A stretch of DNA of 64,000 nt from Crocodylus rhombifer (Eukaryota > Chordata > Crocodylia > Crocodylidae): contig JAVSML010000959.1 in assembly GCA_038503035.1 (NCBI GenBank), positions 1 through 64,000 on the forward strand, read 5' to 3'. Positions 23,373 through 31,436 of this stretch are shown piece after piece. Position 1 is the first letter of the stretch, and each line of letters starts with the position of its first letter. Below the pieces are notes generated by a model, which made no database searches, was not told where the DNA came from, and was given only the letters and a program-made list of their open reading frames with translations. Made by a program: the position numbers and the translations under genes.

Positions 23373-24672
23373 CAGTGGTCCCCAACCAGTTGATCGTGAT
23401 CAACTGGCCAACTGGGGAGCCTCTTTTGGTCAATCCTGGGCTGGGGGTGCTGAACACCCACCCCCCGCAGCACAGCAGGACAATCAGTGGGGGAGGGAAG
23501 GGGCAGGGGCAAGATCGAGGTGCCCACTATGAGAAACAGGCCAAGTGCGGCACACAAGAACAGGGGAAAATGGGTGGGGCCCCAGGCTGGCCAGGTGGTG
23601 GGAGGATTGGAGCTCGGGGGGCTCATCCAGGAGCACGGGGGGTGGGGGTTACCATCACTGGGCACACTGTGGTGGAGGCTCTGGGGGCATGTGCCCCCCC
23701 ATCTCTGCGTGGGGGGAGGCAGCAGAGGTTCCTGCCACTGCCCTAGTCCTGCTGCAGCTGGCCACATGCAGGTGCGGCTCAGCCCAGGGGCAGGATGCAC
23801 ATGGCACTCCTGGGCCAGCTGCAGCAAGGCTCGGTGCACAAAGCCCAGCCCGCAATGGCAGCCGCCTCTGCCGCACACAGGTGGAGGGCATGTGCCCCCC
23901 CCACAAATGCAGGGCAGTGCAGACAGCTGCAGCAGCGGTAAGGGAGCGAGTGGGTTTGGAGCAGGGGTGGGCCCTGCGCAGCCAGGGCAGGTTGCAGGAC
24001 AGACCTGCGAGCGGCTCATCCTGGGAGGCGCAGGGCGGGGGGGCCACACACCCTGGGAGGGCATGTGGGGCATGTGCCCCTGGATCTGCATGTGGGGCTG
24101 GGCGGGCTGCAGGGTGGGGCTGGGGAGGCACCGGGCTCTTCCTGGTGGGGGTGTTGGGCTGTGGCGGTGGTGCTGGGAGTGGAGCTACAGCCACCCAAAA
24201 ATTTGCCATAGTACCCCCTACCCCACTCCCAGTGCCACTGCCACCCGCCCCGAGCACAGTGTGGCCCAACCCCCTCCGCCCCTCTGGGAAGCGTACCCCC
24301 TCCCTGTGGCCCCCAGACGAGCCGCTCATGGCTCCTTTCCGCACCCTGTCCCAGCTGTGCAGGGCCTGCTCCTGCCCCTGCCCCAGCTGTACTCCCTCCC
24401 TCTCCACCATTGGGGTGGGGGTGCAAATTAAGGCCCCAGAGGTAAGGGAGGGAGTAGGGCTAGGGCTCAGGTTTCAATCTGCTCCCTCCCCTCACTCCTT
24501 CCCCTACAGACGTACCTGCTGGGGGAAATAATGTTTTCTCCCTCCACCTCAATCTGCTCCCCACGTTCCTCCCCATAGACTTACCCGCTAGTGTGGGGAG
24601 GTGCACAGTAGATCTTGGGTTGCTCTTAAATTCCAAAAGTGATCTCCTACTTAAAAAGATTGGAGACCACCA
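23373..24672. mobile_element. hAT element, 1.3 kb, with GC-rich non-coding interior
   Basis: Left end CAGTGGTCCCCAACCAGTTG; right end, inverted, TGGTGGTCTCCAATC. 8-bp flanks atgtagta and atatagtg match at 6 of 8. The interior (23460-24530) is GC-rich and homologous to the block at 41620-42230 ('ggcatgtgcccc', 'gctcctttccgcaccctgtcccagctgtgcagggcctgc'). Long open frames (to 328 codons) on both strands are compositional, not a transposase: no DDE or hATC motif is seen. Confidence 0.75.
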
Positions 24673-24959
24673 ATATAGTGGGTGGCAGTCGTCCAACTCT
24701 TGCATCTGCCAGCCAATGTCGTCTGCTACTTTCCTCCTGATGTACACGGGCACTATGCCAGATAGTACATATAGGCGAGGAACAGGGATGGGTTTTAGGC
24801 AGCCGGTTATAATTCTACATGTATCATTTAGGGTGGTATCAATATGTTTACTGTGATTTGAGAGTCCCTAGATGGTGGAGGCATAGTCAGCCGTGGTGAA
24901 AAATGCTAAGGCAGTAGTGCGTAGGGTGGATGGATGTGCTCCCCACCTGGAATTTGCAA

Positions 24960-25032
24960 GCTTGTGCAGTATGTTGTTGCTGGAGTAGATGACCCTGAGA
25001 GATCCCTTCCAGCTCTTCTTTTCTTATGGTTC
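24960..25032 (+). mobile_element. CR1 3'-end fragment
   Basis: 'tgctggagtagatgaccctgagagatcccttccagctcttcttttcttatgg' is a short sense CR1 tail. Confidence 0.65.
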
Positions 25033-25274
25033 CTATCGCAGAAAGCTCTCTGATGCTTCTTGACTCCAACAACTTTCTTCTTTGCAAGCCTGGCACATCC
25101 ACTAGTTAGCTCCAGTATGAATTTTTCTCCTTTCTTCACATGCCTTTGCCACTAGAAACATGTCTTGGGCCCCACATCACTCCCACCCTATGTGTTCTTC
25201 AGATTCCCAAAGTGCTACTTGATCTTAAAAGTTTTGATTTTAATTAACTCTCACCATCTTTCCTCTCATCCAGG

Positions 25275-25625
25275 GATGTATGTGGAGGCAGAGTAAAGTG
25301 GTGCACCCCAACCCCTTTGATTCATGCTCCACCCAAACTTTAAAACCAACTGCCTGAGAGGGGAAGCAACATTTCTATTCAGGCAGCACAGAGGGAATCA
25401 GTTTAATTCATGGCTCATTATAATCCACCTGATCCCTCGGCATGTCTCTTTACTCCACAGGTGTCAATGACCTTCTCTCCGTTTGAATGGTCTTGATGTT
25501 CCACTATTCAAACTATCCTTTCCTTTGCAATGATGCTGTCTGTTAGCCGTTCCTGCTAATATCTCTTTTCTATTTCATGTCCCCGCAGATCATTTCCAGT
25601 GCTAGATAAAAACCTTAACTCGTTT
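25275..25625 (+). repeat. Diverged repeat shared with 28040-28310 (copy 1)
   Basis: Shares 'ccacccaaactttaaaaccaactgcctgag', 'gcaacatttcta', 'ctcattataatc' and 'aatggtcttgatgttc' with the second copy, in the same order and orientation. The similarity continues at 26090-26225 versus 28325-28480 ('attaataaagctt', 'tagatccactcatg'). Confidence 0.6.
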
Positions 25626-26239
25626 GTGGTAATAGTAATTCAGGGGTAGAAATGACTGACAGTGAAGTATTGGATGCACTGTCAGGATGCTCAAGAAGGC
25701 TAGATTTTGTTTTATGAGTCTGAATAAGAGACGTGGATTTAACTATAGTGACTGCAGGACCAATGAAACAACATATTTTGACCATTTTTTAAAACTTAAT
25801 GTATTATTTAGCACACCTGTGGCACAGGTGACAGAAATGGCATGGGCAGCCTCTCTTTGTGGGAGAGCAGAAAGCAAGGCATCTGATCAGACATGGAGCA
25901 TAGGGAGGGAAACAGAAAGCAGAGCAGCAGCAAAAAGCTGAACAGCAGGTTGAATAAGGGAAGGGGATCGAACGGGCACTTGCGGGGAGCGCAGGGCTGA
26001 TTTGTGGCGTGTCTGCCATAAAATTGGGTCCACCTGACCTGGCAAATGAGTGCACATTCCAATAAAGTTATATTTTTTTGTGCTTTGACCTTAAGCTTAA
26101 TAATATAGCACTAGGCTCCTACTATATTAATAAAGCTTCTAGTTCCTCTTTCACTTGAGAAAAATCTGTGATGATGTGCAACACCATCTGAACCTGTTTC
26201 CAGAATCCTAGATCCACTCATGCTCTCATCTCTAGGTTA

Positions 26240-27046
26240 CTAGTTAAATCCAGTGCCAGGACTTTAGTGGATGAAAAATTATCACCATTTGGTTGGCTGG
26301 TAAACCTCAGTCCATTTCCTAGCAGATCGTTTCTGTGACGTGAACCCTTATAAACGCAGTGGGCTCTGTTGCTGGCAGTCACAATGGAGACAGCAACGCT
26401 GAATGGGTGAGAAAGACTGACCCTGTATCTCACCTCAGCAGGGCTACCAGGTCAGGTGTGAGAGACACGGGTGGTGGACTAAAGGAAGCAACTGGATTTA
26501 AGCCTTCTGTGCTATCAGCCCAGCATTTTTCCTGCTTCAGCAGAAGGTCCAGTACTTCTCCAGCACTAAGTTCACCCAAGAAGTTTCAAAAGTAATTTCT
26601 TGAGAAAGGAAATGGGCTTAAGGTATGACCTCTGACTCTGGCCAGAGTTTTGTACAGCATGAGGCATTTGGTGGACACTCAACAACATACTAACTTATGG
26701 AACTATGTCCTGCAGTAGCTCTGATTCTTTCCTTCCGTGTCTCTACAGGGGAAATGCTAGGGTTCTACCCTTCTGTGGCTTACTGCCTTGTTTTGTTTCT
26801 CTGGAGCTCTGCTCTTTTGTCACATGCCCTTCACTGAACATATCCTTGTGATGCACTGCCTCAAGGTTGCAAAACTACCAGGCAAGCAGGAACTAGCACG
26901 CAATTATGTAGGAAAAGCAGTGTCATGCAGGGAGGTGCCCCACCCACCCTAGTCTCAGAAAACCAAAGAACCGAAGAATGAACGATGCTTACTGACCCAC
27001 TATGGCCACAGGCTTTGTGAGCTGAGTTGGGGTCATTTGCTTATTT
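26240..27046. other. Gap: no gene seen
   Basis: No recognisable coding or repeat signature. Confidence 0.4.
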
Positions 27047-27054
27047 GTACATAA

Positions 27055-27582
27055 TAGGGGTGCTTGACCCCCTGGTCCATGGGGCTGCGTCATCCGGCCC
27101 ACCTGGGTCCGAAAATTTGGCAGTGGGGGAGTGGTGGCAACGTTAAGTGCTGCTCCTACTGCTGCTGAATTTCTGGACCAGCGAAGAGCCCTGTGGGCAG
27201 GTAGCGTGGTTCTGTGCCCTAGATCAGGCACTCGAAGCTAGGTCAGAGTGAGGCTGGATCTGGATGGTGCAAAGCTGGATTTGAGTGTGTGGGGCCTGAT
27301 CCAGGCATTGAGAGACCAGATCCAGGTGTGCGGGGCCCAATCTGCGTCGCATAAGAGGGGATCCAGGTGGATGAGGCCTGATAGGGGTGACGCAGGGGGT
27401 GCAAGGCTGGAGCTGGCATAGTCAAGCAGGATCTGGGTGAACAAGAACTGATCTGAGCAGCATGAGACAGGATCAGGGCAATATGAGACTGGATTCAGGT
27501 GTGTGGGGCTCTGGGGTCTGGCTTGCAGACTGGATCTGCACCATTCAATCAGCCTGCAGGACTAAATGGTTGAGCACCAGTG
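27055..27582. mobile_element. hAT-like element with internal degenerate tandem repeats
   Basis: Left end TAGGGGTGCTTGACCCC; right end, inverted, CACTGGTGCTCAACCATTT. Flanking octamers gtacataa and ctatataa match at 6 of 8. The interior 27240-27540 is a run of decayed 25-35-bp units around 'ggatccaggtg...ggggcctgat'. Confidence 0.7.
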
Positions 27583-28039
27583 CTATATAAGAACAAAACT
27601 CATCTTTCCTGATGTGGATGCTGCTCAGAAGTCATCTTCTCATTCCCTTTCCACTCGTATTTAATACATGTTTGCAGTCACCTCCTTGTGAAACAATTAT
27701 GCTTATTATCAACCAAAACGACTGACAACAATGAAAGAGGAGCAAACCAAAGTGTCACCAGTGCAGATCACAGAAGCCAGCTGGTACGGGACTAAAGTAG
27801 GTGAAAGGAAAGTGGGGCTATGCAAAGAAACCCCTGAAGAATGCAAAGAAAAGATTTCTTTGAGCTCTACATCACTTCTGTGTAAGGCCCAAGATTTGGT
27901 CAGCAATCACGCCACCTCACTCTCTAATTGCCTCTCAAATAAAGTGAGCCTAAATCTCATCAGAAGTTGAACACTTGCCATCTAAAAATACTCCTACAAG
28001 AAGCAGTCTTTAAGAGTACCGAAGTAAATAGGAGCTTGG

Positions 28040-28480
28040 CATAAGGGGGCACGGATAGATAGGAGTGGCAATGGTCCACCCAAAGTTTAAAACCAAGTGC
28101 CTAGCGGTGGCAGCAACATTTCTAACGGAATAACTCATTATAATCTATGCCTTCTACACTATTAATTCCAGGGATGTTAATAACTCTCTCCTCTTTTTAA
28201 TGGTCTTGATGTTCTACCGATCCAGCTAGCCTAGCTTTTCGTCTGCAATCCTGCTGCCTGTTCACCGCTCGCGGTAGCTAAGCTCCTATTCCAGATTGTT
28301 TTTAACTCATTCTAATGAGGTTATATTTGGTTTTGCTTAAACCAAATAATCCAGGCCTAGGTCCCTAGCATATTAACAAAGCTTATAGTTTTTTTTTAAC
28401 CAGACAAAAATATCTGTTGTTTTTATATGCGACTGCGACCATCTGCACCCTGCTTTTCAAAATTGTAGATCCACCCATGG
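28040..28480 (+). repeat. Diverged repeat shared with 25275-26225 (copy 2)
   Basis: Second copy of the block at 25275. Relative to copy 1 it lacks about 430 bp corresponding to 25640-26070. The minus-strand open frame 28423-28743 (106 codons) overlaps its right side and has no recognised family. Confidence 0.55.
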
Positions 28481-29204
28481 AAAGGGGTGCCATGCTGATG
28501 AAGGTGCTGCCTTTCGGAGATGTGAAATCCAGCCCCTGAACACTTATGCTGGAGATCTGACTGAACTTTCTCACGATAACAGAGTGGTTGGCTTGCAAAA
28601 TACCAGCCTGCATAGTTATGTTTTACTTTTCTCAGCTCCCAGTGCAATTTCAGTTGGACCTGGAATTCTTTTGTAACTTGCTGTGCAGTATCAACACACA
28701 TTGTTAAATAGACACCATTTTTGGTACCAGGGGGTTCCTTCATAGCAATAGGTGAAGTGATTTTGCTGTGTATTTATCACTTTCATACTTAATACTTTTT
28801 TGAGATGAAAGGTGCTTTACAGAGAGAGGAAAAATTTGATTCTAATTATATTTCTCTCTTAATAGAGGATCACTTATCTGAATTTCAATTTTTAGTCATA
28901 TACAGTAGCAGGAAAATCATGCAAGTGATGGTCCTTTTGGTGGGGAAGTTGTAAACCACAAAAAAAAAAACATTTTTGATCTCGCTCGTGGCATAGGAAA
29001 TAGATGAGCCACTTTTGCACAGCTGTTAGTATAATTCAGCACCCTGCCCCCACAAAGTTGCAACAGCATTTCATCCAATCAAGCTTATTCTTTAATCAGC
29101 ACTTTGAAAAAGTAGACAAAATGAAGTAGTAGGGCTGGCGTATTGTGCCCATGATGGTCCAGGAAATATCTGAAAGGCAAGCTTTTTGTGATATCTTTTT
29201 TGGT

Positions 29205-29300
29205 GTGTGTGTATATATACAAAGAGAGAGGGTGGGGGGGAGAGAGAGAGAGAGAGGGAGTGTATATACACATATATTTGTACACACACACACGAGCCCT
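29205..29300. repeat. (GT/TA), (GA)n and (CA)n microsatellites
   Basis: gtgtgtgtgtatatatac, then (ag)n with a G7 interruption (29222-29258), then tatatacacatatatttgtacacacacacac. Confidence 0.95.
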
Positions 29301-29324
29301 ATCATCTATTATACTTTTTTTTGC

Positions 29325-29420
29325 CTTTCTACCTGAGGAAGGTCACCTGATGCCCGGAAGCTTGTACAACATCGCTCCTGAATCATACAGTTGGTCCAAA
29401 AACGATACTGGAAGGCAAGA
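29325..29420 (-). repeat. Dispersed short repeat, decayed copy
   Basis: 'acctgaggaaggtcacctgatgcccggaagcttgtacaac...cagttggtccaaaaacgata' is the antisense form of the family with 'cttcaggctcagg...gaccaact'. Confidence 0.55.
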
Positions 29421-29633
29421 CAGATTTGCACGTTATATAAATACACACAGACACACACACATACGTATATATGGTTTGTGTTTAGGCACCCCTCCCAGCT
29501 GGTATTGAAAGGCAAGATAGATTTACACCTTATAGACTAATCAAAGTGTGTGAACATGTAGACAGATAGAGCGATAGATTGATCAATATTTATGGTTAGT
29601 GTTTATACCCACCCAAGGTGCGTGTGTGTGTAA

Positions 29634-29765
29634 AGAAATGCAAAACTAGAACTCTTGGTTTAGAGATGCTACCTTTTATTAGACCAACTAAGAAATTACA
29701 AAAAAAAAAAAAAAACTTTCTGCAAACTTTCGGGTGCATGTGCCTTTCTTCAGGCTCAGGGCAAA
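29634..29765 (+). repeat. Dispersed short repeat, well-preserved copy
   Basis: 'aaagaaatgcaaaactagaactcttggtttagagatgctaccttttattagaccaactaag...actttctgcaaactttcgggtgcatgtgcctttcttcaggctcagg'. The first 65 bp match the reverse complement of 56655-56735 closely. Confidence 0.8.
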
Positions 29766-29852
29766 TTAAAGATGGTAAAAAATCCCTAGAGGTAGAAAAT
29801 AAACTTAATTTTGCAAAGAGGAAGCTGAACGTGGACGTCTGTTCCTGTAGGT

Positions 29853-30019
29853 CGGGGCGGGCAAAACGCGGCCTACCAGGCCATTCTATCCTGTCCACGG
29901 ACCCCTAAAAAATGTAGAAAATGCATATTTATCTGCTCCTGGTTGCCTGTCATGCGGCCCTCGGTGGCTTGCCAAAACCTAGTAAGCAGCCCTCTGCCCA
30001 AAATAATTGCCCGCCCCTG
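29853..30019. mobile_element. Non-autonomous hAT-like element with clear TSD
   Basis: 167 bp. Left end CGGGGCGGGCAA; right end, inverted, CAGGGGCGGGCAA. Flanking octamers ctgtaggt (29845-29852) and ctctaggt (30020-30027) match at 7 of 8. No ORF. Confidence 0.88.
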
Positions 30020-30174
30020 CTCTAGGTCCATGACAGTGTCTTTGTGAGTTGCTCTTTGATGTGCAGATAATATACATGTATGTATATGCGTGTAATATGT
30101 ACACACACACATATGTACACACCTACACTGTATACACACACACACATTATACACACACACTTTGGGGCGTGGCG

Positions 30175-30612
30175 TTTGTCTGGTGCATGTAGACACGCCC
30201 CCCATGAAGGTGCCAGTCTATATAGTATAAAGACACACAAATGACACACACGCTGTCGGGCGGGTGGTCTTTGGTATGTATAGACACCCCCCCCCATGAA
30301 GGTGCCAATATATATATATACATACACAATTATATATGCCCACAGACACACACGTAACTTATATACACTTGTGGTGGTGGTCTTTAGTGCGTGTACACAC
30401 ATATTATACACCCCCCCCAAGGTGCCAGTCTATGTACTATACACACACAAATTATACACACACACACACTGGGGGGGGGCTTTGGTGCGTGCAGACACCC
30501 CCCGGAAGATGGCAGTTTATATACTACACACACAATTATGTATGCACACACACATACACACACGGGGGGGTGTCTGCGGCGCGCGTAGACACCCCACGAT
30601 GAAGGTGCCAGT
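30175..30612. repeat. About 95-bp minisatellite abutting the promoter
   Basis: Five recognisable units share 'GGTCTTTGGTGCGTGTAGACACCCCCCATGAAGGTGCCAGTCTATATACTATACACACACAA', each followed by (CA)n/(TA)n. The 'agacaccccc' landmarks fall at about 30189, 30281, 30400 (degenerate), 30491 and 30584, so the period is about 92-115 bp with length change mainly in the dinucleotide runs. The last unit ends in 'gaaggtgccagtgcgcagcg', running straight into the CpG island. Two older, decayed units may lie at about 29470-29500 and 29592-29625. Confidence 0.85.
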
Positions 30613-31171
30613 GCGCAGCGCCCCGGGACCACGTGCACGGCTCCGCTCGCGCTTCCGGGCACCAGGTCCCGTGCTCACGCGGAAGAGCCGAAGCGCGGAC
30701 TAACCCCGGCCCCCCCCGACAGCCCCAGGGCGGGGCTGGAGGAGGCCCCGCTGCCCCCGGACAAAGACCCCGCGCCCGGGGCAGGGGCAGGGGCGAGGCC
30801 CGGCGATGGAGGAGGCGGAGGGGAGGGGGGACATTTTATTGGAGACCCGGAGGGGGCACGCCGCCCGTCTCGTGGCCGGGGGTGGGGAGCCGCGCACACA
30901 CATCATGGCGACGGGCCGGGAGGGACCTGGGGCTACTTCCGGGTGGGCGCGGGGGCCCGCTTTCCGCGTGGCACCGCCGGAAGTGCGTCGCGGCCCCTTC
31001 CGGCTGGCGTGGCCCCCGGACTGGCGCGGCTGGGGACCGTTGCGCGGCCGGAACGCGGCGAGGGGCTCGCGTGTTTCCCGGCGGGCCGCGCTGACGGGGA
31101 CACCGCCCTTTCCCCCCTCCCCTCCCCCACCCGCCACCCCCTCCCGGTAACGGCCGCGGCGGCGCGCGGAC

Positions 31172-31216
31172 ATGGCGGTGGCGGCGGCGGCGGCCCGCGG
31201 CGGCGGCGGCTGCTGA
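31172..31216 (+). CDS. Upstream ORF in TNPO3 5' leader (14 codons)
   Basis: ATG at 31172 in the context gacATGG opens a short frame rich in Ala and Gly codons (starts [10 protein letters not shown]) and stops at TGA 31214-31216, 56 nt before the TNPO3 start. If transcription begins upstream of 31170, ribosomes would meet this ATG first. It overlaps a YY1-like ATGGCGG core, so the ATG may exist because of the binding site; many YY1-driven genes start transcription exactly there, which would put the uORF off the mRNA. Coding function is unproven. Confidence 0.35.
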   Translation: MAVAAAAARGGGGC

Positions 31217-31272
31217 GGGGGCCGGAGCCAGAGCCGGAGCTGGAGCCGGGGGCTGGAGCCGGAGCCGGCGCC

Positions 31273-31398
31273 ATGGAGGGCGGCGGGGGGAAGCCGAGCC
31301 TGCAGGTCGTGTACCAGGCCGTGCAGGCGCTCTACCACGACCCGGACCCAAGCGGCAAGGAGCGGGCCAGCTGCTGGCTGGGCGAGCTGCAGCGATCG
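31273..31398 (+). CDS. TNPO3: TNPO3 coding exon 1 (N-terminus of transportin-3)
   Basis: Encodes residues 1-42, starting [20 protein letters not shown] and ending in GELQRS, which I recognise as the conserved start of vertebrate transportin-3. TNPO3 is a karyopherin-beta import receptor that carries phosphorylated SR-rich splicing factors (and CPSF6) into the nucleus; the full protein is about 920 residues of HEAT repeats. This exon covers the start of the importin-beta N-terminal (Ran-binding) domain. The ATG at 31273 is in a GC-rich context (gccATGG, good Kozak with G at +4). The exon ends in phase 0 at a GTGAGG donor (31399-31404). Compared with the mammalian protein as I remember it, there is an extra Gly-Gly after MEG and a Cys where mammals have Phe (RASCWLGEL). 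No frame break. Identity is very secure; the exact N-terminus rests on the ATG choice. Confidence 0.96.
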
Positions 31399-31436
31399 GT
31401 GAGGGCCGCGCCGCGCCGGGGCACGTGAGCGGGGGG

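Noticed and set aside
23487..24531. Long overlapping open frames (314 and 328 codons, plus antisense 251-255)
   Set aside because: GC-rich transposon interior with simultaneous open frames in several phases and no protein-family motif; flanked by hAT ends.
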